Position numbers and translations under genes: made by a program
Part shown: one piece after another, positions 1-12,036 of the stretch
Numbering within the stretch: the stretch's first letter is position 1
Layout: each line of letters opens with the position of its first letter
Notes under the pieces: generated by a model
What the model saw: the letters and a program-made list of their open reading frames with translations, nothing else
Told to the model about the DNA's origin: nothing
Databases searched by the model: none
Source of the DNA: Blasia pusilla
Taxonomy: Eukaryota > Marchantiophyta > Marchantiopsida > Blasiales
Assembly: GCA_050084515.1 (NCBI GenBank)
Contig: CM114274.1
Location: 16,244,001-16,308,000 of the forward strand
Length of the DNA: 64,000 nt
Reading direction: 5' to 3'

Positions 1-335
1 GGTTCGGATACCGTGGGAACAGCCTCAACGGCACAAGGCCCTCGAGCTTAGCAGCAGCAATCCAACAGAGAGAGACAACATTGAGGATGACGGTTCTTAG
101 TCCAAGGCTTGGGTAGCGTCGTGAACAGCGACAACCACCTGAGGCTCTCGATCTGGGAAGCAGCGGCTACCCAAGAGAGAAACAAAGATAGAGTCGTGTA
201 GTAAGAGCTCAAGAGAGGGGTTGTGAGAATTTGACAAATAGTGTATCATAGGCGGGCGAAGAAGATAGAGAGGGTTGTGGTAGTAATTTGGACTCTGCAT
301 GTGTCCTCTGGCACGTTTCTGAATACTCGGCCGGA
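1..335 (+). other. Upstream flank of the biotin gene
   Basis: This stretch lies before the chosen start codon of the KAPA synthase gene and should hold its promoter and 5' UTR. I see no clear TATA box. The reading frames that cross it are short or antisense to exon 1 and have no recognisable protein content. Confidence 0.3.
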
Positions 336-3300
336 ATGGCATCCCCACCGCGAGTGTGGGCCGCGTGGTTGGATCGCGCTTTGCTGGATCTGGAACACCA
401 TCAGCTTAATCGTCGCTTGCTTCCCATCAGCTATTCCTCTCCTGCTCCGAGTTCTGTAATAGATTCCAGCTTGGACTCTGCCCAAATTTTGGTGAAGGAG
501 TTTGGGATCAGGCACGGCTGCGCTCCAGGCAATGTGCAGATATATGAGGATCTCGGACCTTGGGATAGAGAGACCGTCGAGGTAGAAGTGTCGATGACAG
601 ATTTTCAGGATTGGCTTGAAGAGGCTCCTTGCACGGGTTAGTAACTTGGTGGATTGTGCTATCTGAATTGTTGTGCTCCGGGAGCAGAAGGAGTTCGTTG
701 AAGTGGTGCGACTTCTGTACATCTGTTTCTGTTTGTTATCTGCATGCAATGTAGCAGCTTGTCTGCATTTAGGTGACGAGCGGGGACTCCATGAATGGCC
801 CAGTAACTCGGTGGGTAGTGGTGTCCGAATTGTTGTCATTTGGAGCAGAAGGGGGTTGTTGAAGTGGTGTGACTTCCGTACATGTGTTTAGCATCTACAT
901 GCAATGTAATACAGATTGTGTGCAATTGGTCTTGAAAGTTATCTATTGTCTACACCATTCCACTTCATATATTGCTACGTTACTTCCTGCTTTGTAACTG
1001 CGCCTCACCACAATTATTCATCGCTTACTGTCCTCTACTATTTTGGACTGCAAGTTTTATTACGGGCTCTGCGCATTTGGGACGCGTCTTGGATTGATTG
1101 ATTGACTGTGGAGAGTGTTCTATCGCTCTGCTCTGTAACTTTTCCTCAGTTTGTAACTTTTACCCAGTTTGTGCCCATTTGGGTCATAATATGGATTGAT
1201 TGTCCACAGCGTTGCATGCGTTTGCACTGCAACTTTTCTGTTTTTAGAAAATGATATAGAGTTGAATAATTATGAAAGCGGAGATTTTCAGACTGATAAG
1301 AGATGCAGTGAATAGAAGAGAGAGAACTCACTGGTCACGTTGTCTCTTTGACAGGACAGCAGGTTTGCAATGCTGAAGTTAAATCGAGCGATGAAATTCC
1401 ACTTGGAGCTTCAAATGCTCATCACAAGATGCTGTTGTTTTCAGGAAATGATTACCTGGGCCTGTCGGCACATCCTTCAGTTCGGGCAGCAGCAGCGAGA
1501 GTGGGTCATCTTTTGGTCCTGCGGTGTGATCACTACTAATAGAGTCATCTGATGTTTTTGTTAGGTTCTGGGAATCAGAGTTGACTCTGGGGATGCTTTC
1601 TTGAGAGCCACTGGTAGCTCTGCCTTGGCCAATTAACCATTGGGATCTTGCTTCTTGACAAGATACATCTTTTTTAAGTTTATGATCTTGATGTGGTACT
1701 TGCGAATGTAGGCTTCTCTGGAATGTGGAATGGGTCCAAGAGCTGCTGCACTGATTTGTGGATATACAGATTATCATCGTCGGCTAGAAGTAGCGCTCGC
1801 AGAATTAAAACATACAGAGGTATGAAAAGTGTATCTCTTTAGACTCTGCCGTTTTCAAGTGCTGATGTTAACATGAATGGTGGGCAGAGGCCATTAGCTA
1901 CTTAGGTATGAGACAGGAATAGCTACCACATATAGGTATTGCCAAGTCAAGTATCAAGCTTGAGTAAACTCTAAACTGAAGTTGATGTGCTCAGGATTGC
2001 TTGTTGTGTCCCACTGGTTTCGCTGCCAACATGGCCGTGATGACAGCGCTATCGAGCATTATAAGAGGAAGTGAGGCAGCGAAGGAGGGAGCCTTTGCTA
2101 TCTTTTCAGACGCTTTGAACCATGCTTCTATAATTGACGGGGTGCGACTTGCCCAAAAGATTGGCCAGGCAGAAGTATATCAATACAGGCACTCTGATAT
2201 GAGTCATTTGGAACACTTGCTGTGAGTTCTACCTCATTCCAGGATCCTATTTAGTTACTAGATTGTTAGTCTTCCATAATTTACCTATGTCATGGAGAGC
2301 TGGTTCAGATCGAAGCACATGAGGCATCTTTGTGGTCCTTTGGATAGCAGCAAGTCCAGAGTTCTACTGCATGACGGTGTGAGTTCTGCTCATAGGATGG
2401 ACACTCTCTCCAGTTTAAATATCATCTAAGAGAGATGAAATTGGTTGGATGTGGTACGTGTGTTTTGGTAGGTAGTTCTCAACACACTCCTATCTTTTGA
2501 ACTTACAATGCATTCTGCGGACTGGAGATTCTCAGGTTGAATTGCAAGCTCGAACGGAAAGTAGTTGTAACAGACAGGTGACTCATTACGACTTCCTTAT
2601 TTCTCAACAAGATCCACGTCCCTTGCTTTTTAGAAGGCTGCATCTCTGAAACTCTCATATGCAGTCTTCATTTCTCCCGGCGTTGTATTTGCAGCAAAGT
2701 TAGAATAGAGGGATGTATGGTGCTTATGGTTAGGTCCAAGTTGCCCTTGGCGCAACATGCAACATTCAATTGATTTTGTCTGATGGATGATGCAGTTTGT
2801 TCAGTATGGATGGTGACTTTGCTCCTCTGTGGGAATTGGCTGCTCTTCGCAAAAAGTACAATTTCATACTCGTCCTTGATGATGTAGGCATCAGTCAAAC
2901 TTCTTTTACTTCAACAATGAGTCATTCCGCGTGCTGGTAATTTTTTGAAATAGGTCATGGAGGTTGGGAATTTGTTTTATTCTTGAGTAAAACAACTTTC
3001 GGTGAACATGATTTATTGAGAAACAGCTGCACAGGTGAAATATTTACTGTCTGGCCACCTTCTTCCTTAGAACTCCAGGCTTGGGATTGTTGCTGGGGTT
3101 TGTCTCTCCTAGAGACTCATGATTGCTATACGAGTAACGCAGCTGTGTTTATGCCTGTGACACTTGGAAGATATAGGTTGGACAAAGGAGCGGGCTGATT
3201 TGCATGAAGAACTCACAAATCTGTCTTAGTGTTTGCTCTCAGGCACATGGCACATTGGTTTGTGGGGAGAATGGTGGAGGTGTTGCAGAGGCATTTGGTG

Positions 3301-5913
3301 TGGAGGAAGCTGTTGACATTTGTGTGGGCACTCTCAGCAAGGCTTTTGGCTGTCATGGTGGTTTTATTGCTACAAGGTTCCTCCCAATACAGTAAAAACT
3401 GTTCGTGAAGTTGACATATCTGCTGAAGCCTGCCATGAGTTCGAGACTCATGGAATAGAGCTGAACATAAAAAAAAAAAAGAATTGAACTCATGGCAGGC
3501 TTCAGTAGCTCAAAACTAGTGAAACACCATGCTTTGTGACGCAATCTGAGTTATCTGGACATCTACTGCAGCTAGCCTCTGACTCAATTGTACTGTTATT
3601 TGTTGTATCTCTCTAAGTTTGCCACTATGACATGCTTTGCTTAAATTGAAGACTATTTCCCCAGTTTTCTTGCCTTTGACTGCATTGAGTTGTCTGCATA
3701 AAGGACACTGACAGCCGAATGTATATGTGGTGAAGTCGAAAGTGGAAGCAGTGGATTCAGTCAAGAGGTCGCTCATTCATATTTTCAACATCCCTGCCTA
3801 TTCCAGTTGTGGCTGCTGCACACGGTAAGCTTCATTTTTCCTCCTTTCTGCACATCTATATATGTTTCCTTACTGATTGGAAGGCTGAATATTTGTTGCC
3901 TTCATTTTCACTATTTAAACATGTGGTAAAGTAGTTACCTGGCTTAGTTTCTGAGGGAATGAAGGAACGGAGCAGCAGAAACCTAAGCAGGTCGTAGGAC
4001 TTGATATTACAATATCTGCTGTACTATTGCATACCAGATCATGTAAGAAAGACACACAACACAAGAAACCCCACATTGTACGGTGAAGTGTTGAAATTTG
4101 TTAATATCTAGTTTAGTCATGCCTGAAAAGTGGTTAGTCAAATACTAATTTAGTTGAATACTAATTTAGTTAGCTGGAGATAACTTAGTGTTCCTCTATC
4201 TTTTTAGGGTAATCTCGAATTAGGGCCAGCCACCATCAGATATTTAAGGTATGGATCTGTTCAAGAAGATCTAAGGGCCACAAATGTCCACCCTCATGTA
4301 TATATTGTCACTACTTAGAGCCAGAAGGGAATTCTACAGTATGCACAACTTTTGGTGAGGATTCTTGAGACTTTCAGTGTGCCGTGCAGCACTGGCCCTG
4401 TTGCAGAGTGATTTGAGAGAAGGAAGAGGAGATTGAGACTAAGTTTTGTGCTTGCTAGAACCTCACTGGAAGGCAGGTCGTTTTGTCTAGATAACTGATG
4501 GAGATTGTTTGTGTTCAGTGATGTGAGCCAAGTGTGATCTCTGAGCTTGTGACATGTGAGGATCTGTGTTGTGATTGCAAGGTGTGACTCTGTAGAATCC
4601 TTCTTAGTATCTGATAGATAATAAGGAGAGTCACTTCATGGTAGGGCTCTGATTTGACAATAGAGTTAGAAACTGATTTGCTGATTGTATACAAGCTGAA
4701 ATCATTGATGGTTTAGCTGATGCTAGTTCTAACTTTGTACAAAAAGATACTTCTGCAGGTCAATCTTTTTCACAAGAAGCTAATGGAGAGGACCTTATTT
4801 ATTGGTTGCTGGTGCAGCTGCCATTGTAGTTGCACGCAATGAGAAGTGGCGGCAGCTGGCTTTATGGGACAGAGTGCGGCAACTTTCAATAGGACTAGGG
4901 GTCGAACTGGTTAGTCACATTGCTCCCATCATCATCGGGGGTGCAGATGAAGCCCTTGCGGCAAGCAGGTGACGTCCATCGGTTCACCTCCCCACCTAAA
5001 AATTAGTGTTCACAATAGGACATTCAATGCCATTTGTCACTATATTCATTCTGCTTCAGCATATAGTTCTCGAGGCTTGACATAATAACTAAAGATAGTT
5101 GCTTGCATTGGTTGCAGGGAACTGCTGAAGCGTGGATTCCATGTCTTTGCCATCAGGCCCCCAACTGTACCCCATGGCTCTTCTAGGTAACACACCTCTT
5201 TTGTTTTCGGCTAGAAGCTACTTATCAGCATCAGCTACTTGCTGCTTGTATTACAGTTTCTCTGATGGATTTTGTGAGACCTGATCTTGAGGGAAAACAC
5301 TGTTGAAATATACAAGCATACTGTGACGAGCACGGTATATTTGCGTACTTCAACAGTGTTTTCCAAACTGTGGTCGTAAAATTTGACATTTTGAGAGAAA
5401 GAACTTCAATCAAATCTTCAGTCCCAGTTGCCCATATGATCCCCACCCGTCTGCTATGCTGGTCTCAACTTTCTGTGATGCAACTCCACCAGCATCTATG
5501 GAGTATAGTCCATTAGAGTCCTCAATTCTTGTACTGAAGTCAAAACTCACCTCCTCAGAAATCATCATGCCATCAATTGTGCTCCTGAAAAGCTAACCCA
5601 ACAGCCTTGTGGCAGGCTGCGTATTACACTGTCTGCTGCCCACACTGAAGCAGATGTAGCAGGTTTATTGGCTGCCCTTCCTCCATGGATAAATGAGAAA
5701 GCCAACACACAATTATCTTTGATCCTCTCATCATCCCCAAAATGGCGACCATCCACTCTGCAGAGCATGCTTGATTACCATTCTGGGCTCATCGAAAGCA
5801 CAGATCCCAATCATTCTGGCAACTTTTTTCGAGTACCGGTGTCGAAACTACATCCCCATCACAATGCAGTGGATCTTGGTCCCACTTCTGTTATCATAAG
5901 GACCAAGATGTAA
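336..5913 (+). CDS. BIOF: KAPA synthase (8-amino-7-oxononanoate synthase), eleven exons
   Basis: PLP enzyme that condenses L-alanine with a pimeloyl thioester in biotin synthesis. I read exons 336-636, 1355-1500, 1712-1819, 1995-2221, 2536-2577, 2796-2883, 3243-3376, 3736-3824, 4818-4968, 5118-5186 and 5616-5913. Every intron has GT..AG borders and the phases keep one frame; the total is 1653 bases, 550 residues plus stop. Landmarks are [13 protein letters not shown] (exon 2), [16 protein letters not shown] (exon 4), DD/AHG across exons 6-7, [11 protein letters not shown] with the PLP lysine (exon 7), [10 protein letters not shown] (exon 8) and [15 protein letters not shown] (exons 10-11). 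ATG 336 is the first in-frame ATG, just before the WLDRAL stretch that aligns with the plant family N-terminus. About 70 residues follow the usual family core and end in T-K-M, a possible weak peroxisomal signal; the Arabidopsis enzyme is known to be peroxisomal. Introns 7 and 10 carry hairpins. The gene looks intact. Confidence 0.95.
3424..3504. repeat. Perfect 19-bp inverted repeat in BIOF intron 7
   Basis: Arms 3424-3442 and 3486-3504 are exact reverse complements, separated by 43 bases that include a run of A. The left arm runs into a second small palindrome around CATGAGTTCGAGACTCATG. It lies wholly inside the intron, so the protein is not affected. Confidence 0.9.
5292..5364. repeat. 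Perfect 16-bp inverted repeat in BIOF intron 10
   Basis: Arms 5292-5307 and 5349-5364 are exact reverse complements. The pairing continues imperfectly inwards through AAATATAC and GTATATTT, interrupted by six bases. It sits in the last intron. Confidence 0.9.
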
Positions 5914-6737
5914 TGCTTCCATCACTCCATGAAACCAATGAACTTGAAAGAGTTCATGTGCTGAAGTTTTTTTCTCTTGTAGATCCAATCTGTACTTTCA
6001 GCTTTGTGGCGGAAATTCGTCCTGGCATCCAAGTTTGCAAGGATGAATTTCTGGAGACATAGAACAAGTTGGGGGTTTGGATGTTCAGTTGGCAAGGAGT
6101 GAATTTATTACATCCCATTTCGGAATGTGGAAGATATTCGAGATCCCAAGAGGGTGCACGCGATTGTTTAGTTTAGAATTGCAAGTGTAAGAGCTGTTCC
6201 AAAGGTGTTGGAACATCCATGTTATAAGTATGTTACGTGGAACTGGGGTTTCAGAAGTTTCTCTCCACCACCAGTTGTGATGTGCTTTTGTTTGCCACAT
6301 CCTATGGGGATTGCGTGTGGTATGCTATGTCATCTAGTTCTATGAGCTGCCCGCCATTACTTGATCAGAGCCTCTTTTTAGGTGTGTTTCTCCAATTGTG
6401 TTCAATGTTGTGGAATTTTTCTCCATACGATTATCTGCAGTAGGGGTTAAAATTGTGCAACTTTCTATTAGTGTGGGTTTACAAATACAAAATTTGTGTT
6501 GTGTCTTACCATAGTTCGGGTGTACCTTCTCAATGAATTGAAAGCACTGGGACAGGTGGAGTTGGTACGTGCAGCAAAAGATAAATAGAAGAGAAAAGAT
6601 AGCAGTTGGTGCGTACATGATGCAGAGTGTGTGCATATGTTAAGTTTCCTCTCCTCTTTCCACCCAAAAAATGAGAAATTGAGGGAGGGAGTTAGGCACC
6701 TCTTTTTCCTTCTGGGCATAGGACGGCAAACAGCGGC
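5914..6737. other. 3' flank of BIOF, no gene seen
   Basis: Probable 3' UTR and spacer. The reading frames present are short, AT-rich and unlike known proteins. I see no repeat structure or RNA gene. Confidence 0.4.
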
Positions 6738-6867
6738 ATGGCGCGGTCCGATGAGCGTCCACGGCGGGACCCTGGTGCGGCGGCTGCTGCTGATGCGGTT
6801 GGAAAAATCCGCAACACAAGATCTGTCAGCGCCGATCTTGCGACTCCAACCTTCAGCCTACAAAACC
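6738..6867 (+). CDS. Possible orphan first exon
   Basis: A GC-rich island in AT-rich spacer begins an ATG frame reading MARSDERPRRDPGAAAAADA and onward, ending at a textbook donor (CAAAACC then GTAAGT at 6868). About 43 residues would be encoded. I found no following exon before the copper transporter, and I do not recognise the protein. It may be the surviving first exon of a broken gene, a short alternative transcript, or chance. Confidence 0.2.
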
Positions 6868-8798
6868 GTAAGTGGGGTACTTGGTTACTTGGTTACTTGG
6901 CGAGGTGTATGTTAGGATTGCATCCATTGTTGTATAACAAAAATGTCTTGTAATGGCCATAATCATAATTTGCAAAGCCCTACTTGGGAGAATTGTCATA
7001 GTAATCCAGCTTGTCATTGAAAACATGTTGTGAGGCGTCACTACATCATATTGTGATCCCCGTGATATTATCTCATGTGTTTTTGTTATACTCACATGTG
7101 TTTCACTTTGTTTTCATTTCTAGTCATATCGTGTGTGTCGGATGGATTATGGTTGGGTGTATGGACTTTGAAAAGTAGGTTATGTTGAGATTCTTAATCC
7201 TTGCCTGTGATTCAAATTGCCAAAACACATCTCATTACATTCCATTACCTCATTTGGAATAATTTTGAGGAGGAGATGGAAGAGATGTCAATGAGGACAA
7301 TTTTTAGAATTGTCAAATTTTCAGTAAGAGGGGAGTAGAGATAGGGAATCTACATTACTATTAGAGAGTTCCTTTTTGACTTTCAAACACCTCTCTTTCA
7401 ACCACCCTCTTAGCCAATAGGATTATTTGCTCAATGGACACCTCAGCCAATAGGATTGTTTGATCCCTTGGCAAATAAGATTATTCAAAGTTGATATTAA
7501 TCATAAATCATTATTAATTTTGAGGGTTAGTTAAATCATTTCTTTACATTAATGATTGGTAATTTAAATTATCGGTCATTAATTTAAGTGTTATTTTGAT
7601 GTCCGCCTTTACATAGGGGATATGAGATAAGGGAGAATACTTTGAAATTTTTTAGAAAGCAACAAACCAAATAAAAAAAGTTTTTTTCCATTGAGGGAAG
7701 ATTTTGAATAGGGTGAAGGGTGACATAATGGAATAGTAGAAGACCGTTGGAGATGAGAATCACACCAATCTTGCTCCAATGTTCCCTACTGAATTTTTTT
7801 AGTTCTTCCAAGTAATATGATGGATCCACTCCAACCCTCTCTAGGAGGGAGAGACACCATTTGTTTTTCTCTCCACACTCTTTGGGGAGGGATGGGCATA
7901 AACAACATGAGAATATGAGGGGAAGAGAGGAGGATAAAAGATGGAGGGATGGAGACGCAATAGGAGTAAACCCTCTCCATTAGTTGAAAGAGTACATATA
8001 CAAAGGAATGAGGACAAGAACAAGATAGTCAGGATAAGAAAAAGGTAGACTCTATCCTTTCTCAAGTGGAGAAGAGGGACAAAACTTATATTCCTCCAAA
8101 TGAAATTGAAGGGAGTCCTTCCCTCTCTCCAAAAGTGAATGATCCTTACCAAAAAACTACTACTATTTTTAAAAATAGAAAAAAAAATGTGTTCAAACTA
8201 TTTTTGTGCCTAGGTCCCACAATGAAACACTAATACGGCAACTGTCTTGTGCATTTGCCTATGATTATAACTTATGTGTATGCACATCCACCTTTAGATC
8301 CATACCTAAAAAAATATGTGAAAAGGGATTCTCAATATTTTGTTTCACATTCTTTATTAATTTCTGTCTTTTAGTATGTCATGCCCCACCATTTCAAAAA
8401 AACAAAATTTCCATTTTCCTCTTGCATTCCTTTTTGGGTTTAATTCATACGGTTGCCTTATTTTGTCTTATTTTCAAAATTATTTGCATAATAAAATGAA
8501 TTGCATTTATTATGGTCTTTTCTACTAGGTCATATTTAATTTGCCACGAATTATGATGTCACTTGGACACGAAGTCGATTTGTAACGCATATGGTTTAGG
8601 ATCCCATAGTGCAAGTTATTCCACAATGATTTCATAATAATATGAATGGAGATTAAAATGAAAGTGTTAATATTTTTCCCCTCTCCATATCGTATTACTA
8701 TTCTCATGCCGCATCAATAGTGGCATCAATTCCGTTGTCGTCCGTTTTAATTTCTTTTTCACATGAAATTAAAAAAACCAACGTTGCTTCCGAAGAGC
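6868..8798. other. AT-rich spacer
   Basis: No gene recognised. Around 7410-7460 the motif GCCAATAGGATT occurs twice with a decayed third form. The minus strand between 7786 and 8152 is open for about 100 codons (leucine-rich), but its composition is that of low-complexity repeat DNA. Nothing else stands out. Confidence 0.35.
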
Positions 8799-9007
8799 GT
8801 ACAAATTTCCAACAAAAGTCCTCACCTACACCTCATAGCCTCGAAGCTTTTACGTGACGCAGTACTATGTTCAGTACACGACGCAGTACTCTTCGCGCTG
8901 TCTGCAACGCACTGGCGCTCGCTCGGCAGAGGTGCCCATGCCATCGCCCCCGCGTTCCAGCCCTCCTGAGTCCTGATGCGTCATCGCACCGGGGGACCTT
9001 GCAGTAC
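8799..9007 (+). promoter_or_regulatory. GTAC (copper-response-type) cluster upstream of COPT
   Basis: Five GTAC cores lie at 8799, 8862, 8874, 8886 and 9004. The middle three are each CAGTAC and are spaced exactly 12 bases apart. GTAC is the core bound by SBP-domain copper regulators (SPL7 in Arabidopsis, CRR1 in Chlamydomonas), and COPT-type genes are known targets. That this cluster acts so here is inference from motif, spacing and position. Confidence 0.6.
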
Positions 9008-9048
9008 AGGTGGTGCCTGCGGACTCTGCGAGCGCGAAGGAGCACTAG

Positions 9049-9298
9049 GTGAGTCAGAGTCCGATTTTTCTTTGCGTGGATCGGGATTTGGGTGTGTTTT
9101 TTGGATGGATTAGCGGTTGGGATGAGGGTTCGAAGAGTCGAAGAGCTCCGTCCGAAACTTCCACGCTTTCCTGCAGAATCGAAAGTGTGGGAGTGTGCGG
9201 AGTGCGGTTCGGAGTCGAGACGATGTGCTGCTCGGCCCAAGGGGGCGGAGGATGAATTGGCTGCCGTGTCTGTTCTAATAACGGTGAACTTCTCGCAG
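9049..9298 (+). other. Candidate intron in the COPT 5' UTR
   Basis: A strong donor (ACTAG then GTGAGT at 9049) and an acceptor (TCTCGCAG ending at 9298) bracket a stretch without an in-frame link to the transporter. Splicing would put the leader about 60 bases before ATG 9358. Transcript data would settle it. Confidence 0.45.
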
Positions 9299-9357
9299 GT
9301 GGACACGTGAGTTGCGTCCATAGCTAGCGATTGTGGGTCGACAGGGAGCACGCTACG

Positions 9358-9795
9358 ATGATGCACATGACATTCTACTGGGGTACACACGCCACGTTGC
9401 TGTTTGATGGCTGGGTGACGAAGACGGCGTTGGAGTACTATCTCTCGCTTCTGGCGATCGTGTTGTTTGGGATCCTGCACGAGTTCTTGTTCGGGTTCCG
9501 AGTGTGCCTGGCGTCGAGGAAAGCGAGCGCTCCCTCCCATGGAGCTCCCGGCCACAGCGTCCCTCTGATAGAGAAGCACGCGGCGCCGAAGATCGGCTGC
9601 GGGCTCAAAGCTCTCGTCGGGCTGTTGTATGGCGTCAATGCCGGCACCAGCTATTTGCTCATGCTGTTGGTCATGTCTTTCAACGGGGGAGTTTTCATCG
9701 CCGTGTGCGCGGGGCTGGTGTTAGGGTTCGTGCTTTTCAGGGCGTCCGCCACGAGCGAGTCCCACAAGATGTCCGACTCTTGCTGCGCCGGGTGA
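9358..9795 (+). CDS. COPT: CTR/COPT-type high-affinity copper transporter
   Basis: A 145-residue membrane protein that imports Cu(I) as a trimer at the plasma membrane or an internal membrane. The N-terminus MMHMTFYWG is the short Mets/His-rich motif of the family. Three membrane segments follow: about residues 25-47 (YYLSLLAIVLFGILHEFLFG), then a pair starting near GLLYGVNAGTSYLLMLL. The second membrane segment holds the M-x3-M signature (MLLVM) and the third the G-x3-G (GLVLG) needed for packing. The C-terminus ends with a Cys pair (SCCAG), as in metal-handing tails. The CDS has no intron, usual for the family. ATG 9358 is the first ATG of the frame. GTAC motifs and a probable 5' UTR intron lie upstream. 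No defect is visible. Confidence 0.93.
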   Translation: MMHMTFYWGTHATLLFDGWVTKTALEYYLSLLAIVLFGILHEFLFGFRVCLASRKASAPSHGAPGHSVPLIEKHAAPKIGCGLKALVGLLYGVNAGTSYLLMLLVMSFNGGVFIAVCAGLVLGFVLFRASATSESHKMSDSCCAG

Positions 9796-11089
9796 CCGTC
9801 GACTGCTGCGATCGCCGAGTTACATCGCGGAAGGATGAAACGATCGTCGTCGTCTTGTAGTGGGATTCGTGTATATTTCGCGTACAGAATGCTGTCCGCG
9901 TCGAGCATGTTATCGGATGGGAGCCGGCGATGCGCTTCTGCTTTCGTCCTTGAGGACCACGGATTCACGGATGTGTTTACCGGTTGTACATAACTCAGGT
10001 TGAAGCGGTTATGGTCCCGCTCTGTACTTCTAACCGCTAATAAATCGACATCTCCCAGCGAATATGGCACGATTTCAGGACTTCGTTCCGAGCACGCTCT
10101 CCTGCGATTGAATACTTCCTTTTCATTTCATGTCATTTCATTTCACTGCACGTTTATGGGCTTGTCGAGCTTGGTGACCGATCTCTGCAGACCTCAGTCG
10201 TGGTAGCGTTGTCTCGCTCTTTGCTGCTCATCGTCCTTCTAAGCGTCTCGTGTTGTAGAGTTTCTCTCATTCCATGATTCCTTTCGGACAGACGTTTACA
10301 GCACAGATTAGAGGAGAGATCTAGGAGGTGGGTTGCGTCATTGCATGAGTTAGGTCTGTGTTTTTTGCAACAAATTATCGTTTGCAGACAATTCGACAGC
10401 AGACAGACGTCTCAAGCACGTAGTAGAGAAACCCAACTAACCCATGGTAGGTGGATCCCATGGGTTTCTTGGGCGTGGCACGTTGGCATGTAGCCTCTGG
10501 AGTTATGTTATAGTAAGTAGTCTTGTAGAAATCAAGTAAAATCAAAGCAACTCTGCCAAGGGAAGGGTCCGTCGTAGAAGTCATGTAGACATGGTTCACC
10601 TCCTGGTGTTGCATATCTAGTTTATTATTGGAGAGTGTCTTCTTGATTTGCAAATACCTCTATGTTTGACATGTGGCAACCGAGTAGGAAAAAAAATAAA
10701 TTTATTGTACGCGAACCACGAAAATGGTTTCTATTCCATTCCATGGGCAGCAAGAAAAAAAACATTTGCTCACAATATGGTTAATACTCCCTCGCAGGTT
10801 TTCACTTGTCCGTTTATATGAGAGCGAACCCATCCACAAATTGGAGGCGCAAAGTGATGCATGGTTGGAGCATCCTGCCCCACCATGATTTCGGGTTAAG
10901 CATTGTACAAGTCACACTCGTATTGGTTTGCCTTGTGAGTCATGATTTCGGGCCCCTCATTGCTTCCACCAATCACCACCACCATGGTTTGCTTTGGGAG
11001 TTTGTATGACGGGTGGACCTATGAAACCTTATAGAAAAACCTGTTATGGTTTTTCTTGTAAATTGAATGTAGGAGAGCCTTTATGGGAT
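9796..11089. other. 3' flank of COPT and spacer
   Basis: The first part is probably 3' UTR. Small features only: a TTTCATTTCATGTCATTTCATTT run near 10125-10145, a palindrome around the two CCCATGG sites near 10441-10462, and two copies of a CCATGATTTCGGG-like motif near 10883 and 10940. No gene is recognised. Confidence 0.35.
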
Positions 11090-11770
11090 TCTAAGTCCAT
11101 GGAAAATTCATATTTTTCTAGGATAGATGAGGTATGTGATCATTGATGGAAGAGGTTATCTTCCAAGGATTAAAATACTTCATCTCCGAGATTTTGTGTA
11201 CTTACAATAGAGAGCACTAAGGATGTTAGATGTTATTGGGAGGCACATGATTTTGGGTGTGTGTGTGTGGCGTTATCTATGGAAGTCCTCGTGTTGAAAG
11301 AGTGGGAGGATATGGATTGGTAGGATCATGTGTGGAACTCTATAGAAGGCAATATTCCGACATGGATGAAATAGTAGATCTAAAGGTGTTATATCTATGG
11401 GCTTAAGGTGTTTGTAATCTATATCTAACCAACATAGTGGTAACATCCCCTCCCATTTTGCCACTATGTTGGTTTTTGATAGTTGTTCTGAAGGGTGGAA
11501 TATGTCATGATTGACCCTCCTCTTCACGATGGTTCTAGGGAAGAATGGATGTGTCCCATATTTGTATAAAGTAGTAAAGTACATCATACCAGATGAAATG
11601 AGTGATATCTCGAGTTAGGAGACCTACTCACCAATTAAGGGATGGTTGTATTATGGCCTTGGTATACATATGTGAGTGCATTTTTATATGTGTATGGATC
11701 AACTCGTGTTTTGGTAAGATTGTTAGTGTTTTATGTGGATGTGAATAGGGATGTAACATTTTGTATGCCC
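11090..11770 (+). pseudogene. Decayed Ty3 integrase C-terminus plus PHD finger and 3' tail
   Basis: This AT-rich stretch aligns base by base with the better copy at 21450-22142: the region before the PHD finger (11160-11350 versus about 21540-21750), the PHD finger (11480-11560) and the 3' tail up to the TATGCGCACGACA-like end (11745-11768). Many differences are C to T or G to A, so the GC content has dropped sharply. It holds a 14-bp perfect inverted repeat (11427-11440, 11461-11474) absent from the better copies. It is the oldest copy of this family in the window. Confidence 0.75.
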
Positions 11771-12036
11771 ACAAAATTTATTACATCATAGTTGGTCGAC
11801 CAATAGAGTTATATCATGTTGATGGTGTTGGGAGTTAACAAGTTGTTTGAGCGTAAACTTATCATGATTTTTTGGTTAAGTAAGTTATAGTTTGGTTGCG
11901 TTGAGATTGACGTATCCGCAAACCCCAAATTATTTTTTTGGATTAAGTGACTTAAGTTGTTGATTGAGACAATGGACATTCTATAACTTGTGTGCGTATG
12001 TTACCAATTTTGGATGTATTTTTTATTGTAACGATT

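Noticed and set aside
246-839. 197-codon minus-strand frame over BIOF exon 1
   Set aside because: It is antisense to a well-supported exon, crosses the intron and has no known motif.
8833-9579. 248-codon minus-strand frame over the COPT gene
   Set aside because: Shadow frame opposite a GC-rich coding region; Arg/His-rich and without family features.
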